Source: Bacteroidota bacterium (lineage in GTDB: Bacteria > Bacteroidota > Bacteroidia > Flavobacteriales_E > Vicingaceae). From it: DNA of 64,000 bases. The position numbers and the translations under genes were made by a program. A model generated the notes under the pieces. It was given only the letters and a program-made list of their open reading frames with translations, did no database searches and had not been told where the DNA came from. Below, one piece after another: positions 26,491 through 36,225 of this stretch (positions are counted from its first letter, which is position 1; each line of letters begins with the position of its first letter). The stretch is taken from contig JACPDX010000005.1 of NCBI GenBank assembly GCA_016183805.1, positions 24,813 to 88,812 on the forward strand, given 5' to 3'.

Positions 26491-27081
26491 ATGTTGAATA
26501 TCGTATTATTTGGCCCTCCGGGGGCAGGAAAAGGAACTCAGGCAGAAAAACTTATTGCTAAATACAATTTGTGTCATCTTTCGACAGGTGATATTTTTAG
26601 AGCAAACATTAAAGGCGAAACCGAATTAGGTAAACTTGCAAAAAGTTACATGGATAAAGGAGAATTAGTTCCTGATTCGGTAACCATTGCCATGTTAGAA
26701 TCGGAAGTAAATAAAAATCCAACAGCACAAGGTTTTATTTTTGATGGGTTTCCAAGAACCACCCCACAAGCCGAAGCATTAGCAGCATTTTTGAATTCAA
26801 AAGCAACCGATGTTTCTGTAATGTTGGCTTTAGATGTTGAAGAACAAGAATTAATCAATAGATTATTGTTACGAGGGAAAAATAGCGGAAGAGCCGACGA
26901 TAGCGATGAATCAATTATTGCGAATAGAATAAAAGTTTACAACGAACAAACTGCTGTAGTTGCCGATTTTTATGCAGCTCAAGGAAAATTTGAAAAAATT
27001 GTAGGTAAAGGTGGGATTGAGGCTGTTTTTGATAAATTGTGTAAAGCTATTGATAAATATAAACAGGTAACTAGTAATTAG
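26491..27081 (+). CDS. adk: Adenylate kinase
   Basis: The enzyme interconverts ATP + AMP and 2 ADP. The P-loop GPPGAGKGTQAEKL is at the N-terminus, followed by the AMP-site motif LSTGDIFRANI, FDGFPRT and RGKNSGRADDSDESI. The lid is the short type without the zinc-binding cysteines, giving 196 residues as usual for this phylum. It follows hpt by 11 bases, suggesting a nucleotide-salvage operon, and precedes obg by 40 bases. Confidence 0.97.
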   Translation: MLNIVLFGPPGAGKGTQAEKLIAKYNLCHLSTGDIFRANIKGETELGKLAKSYMDKGELVPDSVTIAMLESEVNKNPTAQGFIFDGFPRTTPQAEALAAFLNSKATDVSVMLALDVEEQELINRLLLRGKNSGRADDSDESIIANRIKVYNEQTAVVADFYAAQGKFEKIVGKGGIEAVFDKLCKAIDKYKQVTSN

Positions 27082-27121
27082 TCTTCAGTCAACAAGAAAC
27101 TTCAAATCGTAAATCCAAAAC

Positions 27122-28111
27122 ATGGCAAGCACCAACTTTATCGACTACGTAAAAATACATTGCCGTTCAGGTAAAGGTGGAGCCGGTTCACGACATTTTC
27201 GTAGAGAAAAATATGAAGCTAAAGGTGGTCCAGATGGTGGTGATGGTGGTCGTGGTGGGCATATTATTTTAAGAGGTGATAAAAATTTATGGACACTTTT
27301 ACACCTAAAGTATAAACGACACGTTAAAGCGGGGCATGGCGAATCTGGTGGAGAATCGAGAAGCACAGGAGCCGAAGGTGAAGATACTTACGTTGATGTA
27401 CCGTTGGGTACTATTGCTAAGGATCCTGAAACAGGAGAGGTATTGTTTGAAATTACCGAACACGGTGAAGAACACATTTTAATTGCAGGTGGTAGAGGAG
27501 GAAAAGGAAACGACCATTTTAAATCGGCAACCAACCAAGCTCCTATGTACGCTCAACCTGGTGGCGATAGTGAAGAAGGTTGGAGAGTTTTAGAACTTAA
27601 AGTGTTGGCTGATGTTGGTTTGGTTGGATTTCCAAATGCCGGTAAATCAACTTTACTTTCGGTTATATCGGCTGCAAAACCAGAAATTGCCGATTATCCG
27701 TTTACTACCATTGTTCCAAATTTGGGTATGGTTCCGTATCGCGATTACCGTTCGTTTGTAATGGCTGATATTCCCGGTATTATTGAAGGTGCTCACGAAG
27801 GTAAAGGTTTAGGAATTCGATTTTTGAGACACATTGAGCGTAATGCTGTGTTGCTTTTTATGATTGCTGCCGATAGCGATGATATTAATAAGGAATACCA
27901 AACCTTGCTTAATGAAATAACCCAGTTTAATCCGGAATTATTAGATAAAAATAGAATATTAGCTATTTCTAAATCCGATTTATTGGATGATGAACTAAAA
28001 GCTGAAATTGAAAAAGACTTGCCAAAAATCCCATACTTGTTTATTTCATCAGTAGCCGAACAAGGTTTGATGGAATTGAAAGATTTGCTTTGGGAAAAAA
28101 TTAACGAGTAA
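27122..28111 (+). CDS. obgE: Obg-family GTPase
   Basis: Obg is an essential GTPase of ribosome assembly and stress control. The N-terminal glycine-rich Obg fold is clear ([28 protein letters not shown]), followed by the G domain: G1 [12 protein letters not shown]2 region [12 protein letters not shown]3 [16 protein letters not shown] and G4 SKSD. The length (329) matches the short form without the OCT domain. It runs in line with hpt and adk and converges with the serine hydrolase gene six bases beyond its stop. Confidence 0.97.
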   Translation: MASTNFIDYVKIHCRSGKGGAGSRHFRREKYEAKGGPDGGDGGRGGHIILRGDKNLWTLLHLKYKRHVKAGHGESGGESRSTGAEGEDTYVDVPLGTIAKDPETGEVLFEITEHGEEHILIAGGRGGKGNDHFKSATNQAPMYAQPGGDSEEGWRVLELKVLADVGLVGFPNAGKSTLLSVISAAKPEIADYPFTTIVPNLGMVPYRDYRSFVMADIPGIIEGAHEGKGLGIRFLRHIERNAVLLFMIAADSDDINKEYQTLLNEITQFNPELLDKNRILAISKSDLLDDELKAEIEKDLPKIPYLFISSVAEQGLMELKDLLWEKINE

Positions 28112-28117
28112 ATTTAT

Positions 28118-29266
28118 TTACTGCTCCAAAGCAAAATCAATATAAGTATAGAGGTCGCTTGGGTTGTTGTTTACAAACTCTTTTGAGCGTTGTTTTCCTA
28201 AACGAACAATTACTAGATTTTTTTCGGGTATCACAATGGTGTATTGCCCTTTAATGCCTCTAAAAAAGAAAATATCCAAGTCTTTGTAATAGGTAGTCCA
28301 AATGTGAAAACCATAATAATCTACCAAATTGCCTTTGCCATCTTTTAAATAATAAGCAGGGCACGTACTTTCTGTTACATAATCTTCAGAAATCACTCGT
28401 TGGTCGTTCCACAAACCTTTGTTGAGGTAAAGTTTACCAATTCGGGCAAAATCGCGAGCATTAGAGTAAAAGCAACAATAGGCTTTTTCTTTACCATCTT
28501 TGTGGTCGAGGTTCCACAAAGCAGGGTTAACAGCACCAATTCGTTGCCACACTTTTTCGCTCATGTATTGCGAAATGGTTTGCCCGGTAACTTTTTCTAA
28601 AATAAAAGAAAGGATGATGGTGTTACCACCTAAATACCTGAAAATTTCGCCGGGAGTTTCGGTAACGGTGTATTTTTCATTTAATTTTTCGATGTCTTTG
28701 CCGTAATACGCTTTTGCCATGTGACCTAAAGGGTTTTCGTAACTTTCGTCGAAGTTGATTCCTGAACTCATGGTTAATAAATGTTGAATAGTTAATTCAG
28801 GATGGTTGGCATATTGTGGTAAGTAATTGGCAACCGGATCGTCGATACTGTTTATTTTACCTTCATCTAAAGCAATGCCAATCAACATTCCGATATAACT
28901 TTTTGCCATCGAAAACGAATTGGTTAGGGAGTTTTCGCTGTATGCGTCCCAATATTCTTCATAAATTAAAGAATCGTTTTTTGCAATTAAAAAAGCTGCC
29001 GGTTTTAAGGCTTCAATTTCTTGGTGTAACTTTTCGTTGTTTTTTTTGTTATAATTTTTGCTAATCAGCCATGGTTGAGGGTCGCCAACTTCAACGGTTC
29101 TGTTTTCAAAAATATCATACTCGTCAATACTTGGCCCAGTTTTCCCAACCAAATAAGTGGTGGCAACGGCTTTAAACAAATGTTGGTTACCCGTTAAAAA
29201 AGCTAAAGCAGAGGCTAAAGCTAAAAATAAAACGAAGCCGACAATGATTTTTTTTAGGGTTTTCAT
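28118..29266 (-). CDS. Exported serine hydrolase of the beta-lactamase (class C/DD-peptidase) family
   Basis: The 382-residue protein has an N-terminal hydrophobic signal or anchor (IIVGFVLFLALASALAFL). The serine-based active site SxxK is SMAK in TNSFSMAKSYIGML, and the YxN motif is YSN in CCFYSNARDFARIG. The third motif is GIKGQY rather than the usual KTG or HxG. Members cleave D-alanyl peptides, esters or other substrates, and the substrate is unknown here. Membrane or periplasmic location is likely. It is followed downstream by the end of obg on the other strand. Confidence 0.88.
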   Translation of the reverse strand: MKTLKKIIVGFVLFLALASALAFLTGNQHLFKAVATTYLVGKTGPSIDEYDIFENRTVEVGDPQPWLISKNYNKKNNEKLHQEIEALKPAAFLIAKNDSLIYEEYWDAYSENSLTNSFSMAKSYIGMLIGIALDEGKINSIDDPVANYLPQYANHPELTIQHLLTMSSGINFDESYENPLGHMAKAYYGKDIEKLNEKYTVTETPGEIFRYLGGNTIILSFILEKVTGQTISQYMSEKVWQRIGAVNPALWNLDHKDGKEKAYCCFYSNARDFARIGKLYLNKGLWNDQRVISEDYVTESTCPAYYLKDGKGNLVDYYGFHIWTTYYKDLDIFFFRGIKGQYTIVIPEKNLVIVRLGKQRSKEFVNNNPSDLYTYIDFALEQ

Positions 29267-29296
29267 GTTATAGTTTTAGGTATAAAGGTTAAACGA

Positions 29297-30001
29297 TTAT
29301 TGTTTAACAAACGTTGCATCAAATAGTTGGCAAAAATGTTTTTTTAATTTTTCTTTTACCTCGTTTACGTCAACTTCACGATTAAGTTCTTTTTGTAACG
29401 AAGTTACTTGTTTGTCGGTTATTCCACAAGGTACAATGTTGTTGAAGTAATCTAAATGGGTATTGATGTTAAAAGCAAAACCATGCATGGTTACCCAACG
29501 ACTGCAACGAACACCCATGGCACAAATTTTACGTGCTTTAAGTGGTTTATCGGCATCTAACCAAACACCGGTGTAACCTTCATATCTTGCAGCTTCAATA
29601 CCATATTCGGCTAAGGTTAAAATAATTATTTCTTCCAAAAAACGAAGGTATTTGTGTATGTCGGTAAAAAAAAAATCTAAATCTAAAATGGGATAACCTA
29701 CAATTTGTCCGGGACCGTGATAGGTAATATCACCACCTCTGTTTATTTTGTAGTAAGTTGCTCCTTTTTGCTGGAGCATGGCTTCCGACAAAAGCAAGTG
29801 GGTTTCATCGCCACTTTTACCAAGCGTGTAAACGTGTGGATGTTCGCAAAAAATTAAATAATTTTTGGTTGGAATTACTGTTTTGTCAGCTCTTCGGTTT
29901 TCAATTTTAGCATCAACATTGGCTTTAAAAAGCTCTTCTTGATAATCCCAAGCCTCTTTGTAATCGATTAATCCTAAATCCTGAAAATATACTTCCGGCA
30001 T
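29297..30001 (-). CDS. lipB: Octanoyltransferase (lipoate biosynthesis)
   Basis: LipB moves octanoyl from acyl carrier protein onto lipoyl domains of enzymes such as pyruvate dehydrogenase. The motifs are present: RGGDITYHGPGQIVGYPILD, the catalytic lysine in KICAMGVRCSRW, MHGFAFNINTHLDYF and the catalytic cysteine in IVPCGITDKQVTSL. The length (234) is typical. Its ATG overlaps the stop of the upstream isomerase gene by one base, so both are translated from the same mRNA. lipA is not in the window. Confidence 0.96.
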   Translation of the reverse strand: MPEVYFQDLGLIDYKEAWDYQEELFKANVDAKIENRRADKTVIPTKNYLIFCEHPHVYTLGKSGDETHLLLSEAMLQQKGATYYKINRGGDITYHGPGQIVGYPILDLDFFFTDIHKYLRFLEEIIILTLAEYGIEAARYEGYTGVWLDADKPLKARKICAMGVRCSRWVTMHGFAFNINTHLDYFNNIVPCGITDKQVTSLQKELNREVDVNEVKEKLKKHFCQLFDATFVKQ

Positions 30002-30984
30002 TATATTTTTGACAACTCGTTTTTTAAGTGTGTAATTACATTCACCTCTGTTACGTCAACACCATTTTTTTCCGCAAGAAAATAAGAAATCCAGTCACCC
30101 AAGTGAATCAAATAAAGTGATTGTTCTAATCTTGAAGTTCCTTTTGAATAAGCTTCAACAATAGTAGAGGTATATTTTTCAATGATCGATTTGTTTATTT
30201 CCATTCGTTTTTGGGTACGGAAATAATCATCAGAGTTTCTAAAAATAATTACTGCAAGGTTGTCATTTTTCTCTGTCCAACCCACTAACTCGTTGTGGTT
30301 CATTTCTGGAATAACATGATGCCAGCACAACATTTTTGCGTTTTCATTAACTTGCTGACGGAAACGTATGCTTACTCCTTCAAACCAAGCATCGGAATAG
30401 ATTACAGGGATTTTTTTGTATAATTTTTCGGTAATTTTTTTAGCTTCTGTAATCATATTTTGTTCGTCGGCATTAATGTTAGTAATACTTGTAGCAAATT
30501 GAGCAAAATAATTTACGCTAGTTACTTTGTAATGATTTAGAAAAGCAAAAAGTGTAGGAAAAGCTAAACCAAAGGCCGCTCGTGGTGGATGACCACTAGG
30601 AATAGTAATCAAATTATAATTTTTTGTTTTAGCTGTTTCTTCTAATTTTCCGCCAGATGTAACACAGGCAATTTCAGCACCTTTTGCTTCGGCTAAAGCT
30701 AACATTTCCAATGTTTCTTCAGTATTTCCTGAATAAGAGCTACAAATCACCAAGGTGTTTTGGTTTACAAATGCCGGAATTTTATAATCTTTATTGATAG
30801 TAATAGGGGTTTTTGCATCATTTGCAACAATTTGTGAAACAACTGTTCCTCCAATACCTGAACCTCCTAATCCGCATATTAATACCGATTCAATTTTTTT
30901 GTTGCAAGGTTTTAGCACAGTTTTATTACAAATCTCAATAGATTTGGCTAAATGGCTTGTAAAATCTTCGATTAATCCTTTCAT
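30001..30984 (-). CDS. Bifunctional phosphoglucose/phosphomannose isomerase family protein
   Basis: The 327-residue protein is a two-lobed SIS-fold enzyme. The N-terminal lobe shows SVLICGLGGSGIGGTVVSQI and TLVICSSYSGNTEETLEML, and the C-terminal lobe VIPEMNHNELVGWTE, the signature of archaeal-type PGI/PMI with the catalytic Glu and His. It interconverts fructose 6-phosphate with glucose or mannose 6-phosphate. The gene ends at the start of lipB, an unrelated function, so the operon looks opportunistic. Confidence 0.92.
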   Translation of the reverse strand: MKGLIEDFTSHLAKSIEICNKTVLKPCNKKIESVLICGLGGSGIGGTVVSQIVANDAKTPITINKDYKIPAFVNQNTLVICSSYSGNTEETLEMLALAEAKGAEIACVTSGGKLEETAKTKNYNLITIPSGHPPRAAFGLAFPTLFAFLNHYKVTSVNYFAQFATSITNINADEQNMITEAKKITEKLYKKIPVIYSDAWFEGVSIRFRQQVNENAKMLCWHHVIPEMNHNELVGWTEKNDNLAVIIFRNSDDYFRTQKRMEINKSIIEKYTSTIVEAYSKGTSRLEQSLYLIHLGDWISYFLAEKNGVDVTEVNVITHLKNELSKI

Positions 30985-31057
30985 TCTTTGTTAGTCATTT
31001 AAAGTCAAAAGGTAAAAGTAATAAAAAGTAGATTGTTAGCCAATTGGTTTATATCAC

Positions 31058-31065
31058 TATCTTTG
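31058..31065 (+). promoter_or_regulatory. -7 element for the GT9 gene
   Basis: TATCTTTG matches TAnnTTTG and lies eight bases before the ATG at 31074; TTG at 31033-31035 is a possible -33 box 22 bases upstream. It argues against the GTG-type start at 31044 in the track. Confidence 0.55.
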
Positions 31066-31073
31066 TTTTTTTA

Positions 31074-32078
31074 ATGCAAGAAAAAGTTAAAATATTAATT
31101 ATTCGGTTTAGTTCAATAGGTGATATTGTACTTACAACGCCTGTTGTCAGGTGTTTACATCAACAATTAGATGGCGATGTGGAAATTCATTTTTTAACCA
31201 AAAATCAATACAAAAGTATTTTAAGTTCAAACCCAAGAATTGTTAAAGTGTATGGCATTGAAAAATCAACCAACGAAATTGTTGAAGATTTAAAACTTGA
31301 GCAATACGATTACATCATTGATTTACACAAGAATTTACGTTCGAAACGAGTGATTAGAAAATTAAAAGTGTTGTCGTTTGCTTTCGAAAAATTGAATTAC
31401 CAAAAGTGGTTACTTACTACTTTTAAAATAAATAAGTTACCAAAAATTCATATTGTTGAACGTTATTTGAATGCTGTAAAATCACTAGGGATTAAAAATG
31501 ACGGCTTAGGGTTGGAGTACTACATTCCTGAAAATGATGTGATTGATTTAAGAAAATTACCTGTAACTCATCAAAACGGATATGTAAGTTTTGCTATTGG
31601 GGCACAACACAACACTAAACGATTACCCATCGAAAAAATGTGCAAAATTCTTCAACAATTGAATTTGCCGGTAGTATTATTGGGAGGAAAAGAGGATGTT
31701 GAAGAAGCTGAAAAAATTAAAAAATCGGTTGGAGATTTGGTTTACATTGGTTGTGGAAAATACAATTTGAATCAGTCGGCATCATTGGTTCAACAGAGTA
31801 AGGTTTTACTAACTCACGATACAGGTTTAATGCACATTGGTGCTGCGTTGGGTGTTTCTATCGTTTCGGTTTGGGGCAATACCATTCCAGCATTCGGCAT
31901 GTACCCGTACTACCCGAAAAACCCTGAAAAATTCGTCATTATTGAGAACAATGAGCTGAGTTGCAGACCTTGCTCAAAAATAGGCTATGATAAATGCCCA
32001 AAAAAACATTTTAATTGTATGAATGAGCTTGATAATAAGGAGATTGTGAAAAATATTATAGAAATTAGAAATTGTTGA
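31074..32078 (+). CDS. Glycosyltransferase family 9 (heptosyltransferase-like)
   Basis: The ATG at 31074 (MQEKVKILIIRFSSIGDI) is chosen because a -7 promoter element lies between it and the track start. The 334-residue protein shows the GT9 signatures IIRFSSIGDIVLTTPVVR at the N-terminus and LTHDTGLMHIGAALGVSIVSVWG in the C-terminal donor domain. A cysteine cluster (CRPCSKIGYDKCPKKHFNC) near the end is common in this family. It likely adds a heptose or related sugar to the lipopolysaccharide core on the inner face of the inner membrane; donor and acceptor are unknown. Confidence 0.9.
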   Translation: MQEKVKILIIRFSSIGDIVLTTPVVRCLHQQLDGDVEIHFLTKNQYKSILSSNPRIVKVYGIEKSTNEIVEDLKLEQYDYIIDLHKNLRSKRVIRKLKVLSFAFEKLNYQKWLLTTFKINKLPKIHIVERYLNAVKSLGIKNDGLGLEYYIPENDVIDLRKLPVTHQNGYVSFAIGAQHNTKRLPIEKMCKILQQLNLPVVLLGGKEDVEEAEKIKKSVGDLVYIGCGKYNLNQSASLVQQSKVLLTHDTGLMHIGAALGVSIVSVWGNTIPAFGMYPYYPKNPEKFVIIENNELSCRPCSKIGYDKCPKKHFNCMNELDNKEIVKNIIEIRNC

Positions 32079-32136
32079 TTGTAGATTTTGGATTTACGAT
32101 TTTGGATTTGTGAACTGATAACTGATAACTGTCAAC

Positions 32137-32802
32137 CTACCCCCACTCATTCAACTTCGCTTCCCTAACCAATACTTCCTTTGGAATATCATGGGATCCA
32201 TCGAACGTAATAATTTTACAATCGACGGTACTATTTGCTAATTGCTTTTTAACGGAAGCAACTCTTTCTTCGGTTAAAAATTCATCTTTTGTACCGTAAA
32301 CTAAAAACACTTTTGTAGTTTTTTGAATAGCATTAAAATCGACGTCTTCTGGAAAAACACTTGCCCACAAAATTAAATTGGTACAATATATTTTTTTTGT
32401 TGCAAACCATCGACAGGCTGTCGCTCCACCTTGCGAAAAACCAACAATGTTAACTTTAGTATTTTTATTGATATTTTCAAAAATTACTGTTTCAAATAAC
32501 AATTGGAGATAATTGGTGTAATCAATAATTTCATCTTCCCGTTGATGTTTGGTCATCCAACTTGCACCAACTCTTCCATCAACGCCAACCCCATTAAGAT
32601 AAAACTTCGATAGGGCTTCCGGGGCAATAATACAGGTTTCGTTATTGACAATAGGTTCAAATTTTTTGATAAAAAACTCGGCTAAATACCCATAACCATG
32701 TAAAACAATCCAAATGGTTTTGGCGGTTTTAACATTACCAATAGTATAATAGTTAGCAGTTTTAGGAACAGTAATGTTATGTCTTACGCTCATATTTTTC
32801 AA
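32137..32802 (-). CDS. Alpha/beta hydrolase (phospholipase/carboxylesterase-type)
   Basis: The 221-residue protein has the nucleophile elbow GFSQGG (Ser in NIVGFSQGGATACRW), the catalytic Asp in VYGTKDEFL and His in FDGSHDIPKE. There is no signal peptide, so it is cytosolic. The family hydrolyses short esters and acyl groups; the substrate is unknown. The start (MKNM at 32802, or MSVRH at 32793) overlaps the end of the upstream DUF983 gene by 17-26 bases, implying coupled translation. Confidence 0.9.
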   Translation of the reverse strand: MKNMSVRHNITVPKTANYYTIGNVKTAKTIWIVLHGYGYLAEFFIKKFEPIVNNETCIIAPEALSKFYLNGVGVDGRVGASWMTKHQREDEIIDYTNYLQLLFETVIFENINKNTKVNIVGFSQGGATACRWFATKKIYCTNLILWASVFPEDVDFNAIQKTTKVFLVYGTKDEFLTEERVASVKKQLANSTVDCKIITFDGSHDIPKEVLVREAKLNEWG

Positions 32803-33166
32803 TGGCTTTTGGGTCGTATTTTATCATTAAAGCAATCCATATAGACCTTGACACTTTAAAAACATAAGGTAAGGCAACTAAAAGGACAATAAAATCCAAT
32901 AATAAGAAAAGTTCAATAGAAAATAGATTAAAAACGACTAATGCAGTAAATACTGCAACAATTAAAGCAATGGTTATAGCATAACTCACATACATTGCCC
33001 CATAATAAAAGCCGGTTTCAATTTGAAAATCTTGTCCGCATTTTGGGCATTTTTTTGGCATGTCAAAAAAACCTTTGTATTGGTAGGTCTTTTTATTGCA
33101 AAATAAATCTCCTTGTCGGCATTTTGGACATTTTAAACGGAGAACACTAGAAATTGTGTTAGACAT
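32777..33166 (-). CDS. DUF983-family membrane protein with zinc-ribbon-like motif
   Basis: The ATG at 33166 (MSNTISSVLRLKCPKC) is chosen; the track's TTG at 33205 lies upstream of a -7 promoter element. The 129-residue protein has two CPxC pairs (KCPKCRQGD, KCPKCGQDF) that could bind zinc. They are followed by two transmembrane spans (YAITIALIVAVFTALVVFNL, ELFLLLDFIVLLVALPYVFKV). DUF983 proteins are common in this phylum with no known role. It is the first gene of a pair with the hydrolase and diverges from the ABC-F gene. Confidence 0.88.
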   Translation of the reverse strand: MSNTISSVLRLKCPKCRQGDLFCNKKTYQYKGFFDMPKKCPKCGQDFQIETGFYYGAMYVSYAITIALIVAVFTALVVFNLFSIELFLLLDFIVLLVALPYVFKVSRSIWIALMIKYDPKAIEKYERKT

Positions 33167-33192
33167 AATTAATGTGTTATTTCTAATAATAG

Positions 33193-33200
33193 CAAAGTTA
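33193..33200 (-). promoter_or_regulatory. -7 element for the DUF983 gene
   Basis: TAACTTTG on the minus strand matches TAnnTTTG and lies 27 bases before the ATG at 33166; it decides against the TTG start at 33205. Confidence 0.5.
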
Positions 33201-33257
33201 GACAATCATCGCAGTAAAACCATTTTAAATCAACTAACTTTTCACTAATTTCGCGGC

Positions 33258-35189
33258 ATGGTAGGAATTAATGAATTAACGGTAAATTTTGGTGAACGGT
33301 ACTTATTTAATAAGGTATCTTTTTTAATTAATAAGCAGGACAGGATTGGTTTGGTGGGTAAAAACGGAGCAGGAAAATCTACCATGCTAAAGATTATTGC
33401 CGGAGAAAATCAGCCAGATGGAGGAAATGTGTCGTATCCAGTCGATTTTACTTTTGGTTATTTACCTCAGGACATGGATTTTGGTCATGGTAAAACGGTG
33501 TTGGAGGAAACCAAATCCGTATTTAAAGAAGTAAATCAAATTAATGCTAAAATCGACAACATCAATCATCAGTTAGAAACAAGGACGGATTATCATTCGG
33601 ACGAATACATGGATTTGTTAAATCATTTAAACGAATACAATCAACGTTTATCAATGATTGGTGGATTTACGGTGGATGCCGATGTAGAAACCATTTTAAA
33701 AGGGTTGGGTTTTACACCAAAAGATTTTGTCCGTCAAACCGACGAATTTAGTGGTGGATGGAGAATGCGAATTGAGTTGGCTAAAATTTTATTGACAAAA
33801 TCCGATTTGTTGTTGCTCGATGAGCCTACCAATCACTTGGATATTGAATCGATACAGTGGTTAGAAGATTTTTTAAAAGTTTATTCTGGTGCGGTGGTGT
33901 TGATTTCGCACGATAAAGCATTTTTGGATCATGTTACGACAAGAACCATAGAAATATCACTAGGAAAAATATACGATTACAAAACCTATTATTCTAAATA
34001 TTTAGAACAACGTCAGGAGCGTAGAGAGCAACAATTGGCAGCTTTTACCAATCAACAAAAGCAAATTGCCGACACCGAAAAGTTTATTGAACGTTTTCGC
34101 TCAAAAGCAACTAAAGCAGTACAAGTACAAAGTAGAATAAAACAGCTCGACAAAATAGATAGGATTGAAATTGACGAAGAAGATACGGCATCGATGCGGT
34201 TTTATTTTCCTCCGGCACCACGCTCGGGTAAAGTAGTTGTTGAGGCAAATGGTGTTGGAAAATCGTTTGGAGATAAAATGGTTTTTAACGATGCCAATTT
34301 TTTTATCGAATCGGGTAAAAAAATTGCGTTTGTTGGTAAAAATGGCGAGGGTAAAACCACGATGACCAAAATAATTGTGGGTGAACTAGAGCACGAAGGC
34401 GAGTTAAAAATCGGACATAATGTGAAGTTATCTTATTTTGCCCAAAATCAGGCAGAAGAATTGGATAAAGAATTGACTGTTTTTGAAGCAATTGATAAAT
34501 GTGCTCATGGCGAAATTCGTAAACAAGTACGGAATTTATTAGGAGCATTTATGTTTGGTGGCGAAGAAGCCGACAAAAAAATTAAAGTGCTTTCGGGCGG
34601 CGAACGGGCAAGGGTGGCGTTGTGTAAATTGATGTTAGAACCTGTAAATTTATTGGTGTTGGATGAGCCGACCAATCACTTGGACATCCGTTCGAAAGAA
34701 GTGTTAAAAAATGCGTTGAAAAGATACGATGGAACGTTAGTAGTAATTTCTCACGACAGGGATTTTTTAGATGGATTGGTGGAAGAAATGTATGAATTTA
34801 AGGAAGGGAAAGTAAAACAATTCTTAGGTGGAGTTTATGATTTCTTAAAATCTAAAAAAGTAGATAGCATTAGAGAGTTTGAGCAAAAAGATAAAGTTAT
34901 TACCAAAGTTGAAAAATCGGTTTCCGATAACAAATTAAGTTTTGAAGAGAAAAAACAACTGGAAAAAGACATCAAACGTGTTCAAAATAAAATCAATAAC
35001 TTGGAAAAGGAAATTGAGAATCTTGAAAATAGCCTTGAAGATTTGAGTATTAAATTAATGAATACCGGTACCTATTCTGATGATTTGTTGGTTCAATATA
35101 ACCATGCCAAAGTAGCTTTAGAAAAAGCCATGAACGAGTGGGAAGAAAATCAGTTGTTGGAAGAAGAGTTAAAAGGAAAGTTGGGGTAA
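33258..35189 (+). CDS. ABC-F family ATPase
   Basis: The 643-residue protein has two ATP-binding cassettes and no membrane segment. Cassette 1 has Walker A GKNGAGKSTM, signature FSGGWRMR and Walker B LLLDEPTNHLD; cassette 2 has GKNGEGKTTM, LSGGERAR and LVLDEPTNHLD. The linker between them is charged and helical (about 240-320), and the C-terminus ends in a coiled coil (about 545-643). ABC-F proteins act on the ribosome in translation or antibiotic protection. The long C-terminal coiled coil resembles Uup/YdiF-type members; no resistance role can be read here. A near-consensus TAATTTCG precedes the start. Confidence 0.93.
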   Translation: MVGINELTVNFGERYLFNKVSFLINKQDRIGLVGKNGAGKSTMLKIIAGENQPDGGNVSYPVDFTFGYLPQDMDFGHGKTVLEETKSVFKEVNQINAKIDNINHQLETRTDYHSDEYMDLLNHLNEYNQRLSMIGGFTVDADVETILKGLGFTPKDFVRQTDEFSGGWRMRIELAKILLTKSDLLLLDEPTNHLDIESIQWLEDFLKVYSGAVVLISHDKAFLDHVTTRTIEISLGKIYDYKTYYSKYLEQRQERREQQLAAFTNQQKQIADTEKFIERFRSKATKAVQVQSRIKQLDKIDRIEIDEEDTASMRFYFPPAPRSGKVVVEANGVGKSFGDKMVFNDANFFIESGKKIAFVGKNGEGKTTMTKIIVGELEHEGELKIGHNVKLSYFAQNQAEELDKELTVFEAIDKCAHGEIRKQVRNLLGAFMFGGEEADKKIKVLSGGERARVALCKLMLEPVNLLVLDEPTNHLDIRSKEVLKNALKRYDGTLVVISHDRDFLDGLVEEMYEFKEGKVKQFLGGVYDFLKSKKVDSIREFEQKDKVITKVEKSVSDNKLSFEEKKQLEKDIKRVQNKINNLEKEIENLENSLEDLSIKLMNTGTYSDDLLVQYNHAKVALEKAMNEWEENQLLEEELKGKLG

Positions 35190-35212
35190 TTATCCCAGTA
35201 ATACGAGTGGGG

Positions 35213-36073
35213 TTAGTGCGTCTTAGTCATCGACTCAGGTGTAGCAATAATAAAATGTGCGATGCTTTTGTTTTCTTCGGCTAACGAATCAATTTTTGAC
35301 TGTTCTACGCTACTTATGGTAAGTATTTTTAAATCAGGATTGGCACGTTTTAAATACCACATAATTCCTTCAAAGTTGTTGGAATGGTAAGCTCCATTAA
35401 AATGGATAAATATTCTTCCTTTAGTCCAATTTTTTAAGATAAAATGAGCCATGGTAGCATCTTTTAGTGCCTGCGATTTTGGTAAATTATCACCACCATG
35501 ACCTTGAGCCATTTTTTTCATTTCTACATAACCGGGTAATTTTTCGTCGTACAAAAATGGTATGGGAACCATAAATTTCTTAGCCTCATCGGTTAAGTTG
35601 TTAAAAGCTTTAAAACCTTCTTTATAAACCATGTTTGCATACCTACGAGGAACATTAGTAGCAATAAAAGAGAGCTGATTCGAAACAGCAAAATCTAACA
35701 AGGGTTGGTAGTCGGTAGTGTTGTTTGGCCAAATTTTTGCTTCTTTTTTAAAGATATCGTAATTGTAATGTCCTCCTAAATATTCATTAATAATCAATTG
35801 ATTATCAGCTTCAAACATTTCTGCACCTAAAACAATATTTTCGTTTACTTGTTCAAAAATATCTTTGGTTAATTCGTATTGCAACCAGTGTATAATAGGG
35901 TTGTTGTGTAATTCGCCAAACAAAATAATATCAGCTTCTTCGGCTTTTTTCAAAATCTTTTTGTAGCTCGATTTTTTTCCTAAATCATCAAATACTTGAT
36001 AAGCTTGCTTTTCAGGGCAAAAAGAAAATAAAAATAGGGCTGAAAACAGCACCAAAAATTTTGTAAAGTTCAT
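35213..36073 (-). CDS. ChaN/DUF399-family haem-binding-like lipoprotein
   Basis: The 286-residue protein has an N-terminal signal whose core ends in FSFC, a plausible lipoprotein cleavage site. The ChaN/Cofac_haem_bdg domain is marked by DIILFGELHNNPIIHWLQYEL near the start of the mature part and IHFNGAYHSNNFEGI near the end. Campylobacter ChaN binds two haems between subunits, so a role in iron or haem uptake is likely. It is encoded near the haem-synthesis genes on the same strand but from its own promoter at 36100-36132. Confidence 0.88.
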   Translation of the reverse strand: MNFTKFLVLFSALFLFSFCPEKQAYQVFDDLGKKSSYKKILKKAEEADIILFGELHNNPIIHWLQYELTKDIFEQVNENIVLGAEMFEADNQLIINEYLGGHYNYDIFKKEAKIWPNNTTDYQPLLDFAVSNQLSFIATNVPRRYANMVYKEGFKAFNNLTDEAKKFMVPIPFLYDEKLPGYVEMKKMAQGHGGDNLPKSQALKDATMAHFILKNWTKGRIFIHFNGAYHSNNFEGIMWYLKRANPDLKILTISSVEQSKIDSLAEENKSIAHFIIATPESMTKTH

Positions 36074-36099
36074 TGTATATTAGGTTGTTAGTTGCAATG

Positions 36100-36132
36100 C
36101 AAATGTAAATTTTCTTTGGCTTAATGTCCAAA
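36100..36132 (-). promoter_or_regulatory. Promoter for the ChaN-like gene
   Basis: On the minus strand TTTG (36129-36132) is followed after 21 bases by TACATTTG (36100-36107), close to the TTTG-N19-TAnnTTTG consensus, about 27 bases before the ATG at 36073. Confidence 0.6.
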
Positions 36133-36225
36133 AAAAATTATTGTGGAGTTATGAACATTGGGAATGTCTTTTTGTGAAACGTATAAATTAAATTTATCCA
36201 GAGTAGGATGCAGAAATTTTTGTTG

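Noticed and set aside
33167-33205. TTG start of the DUF983 gene
   Set aside because: A -7 promoter element (33193-33200) lies inside this extension and the ATG at 33166 fits the family start.
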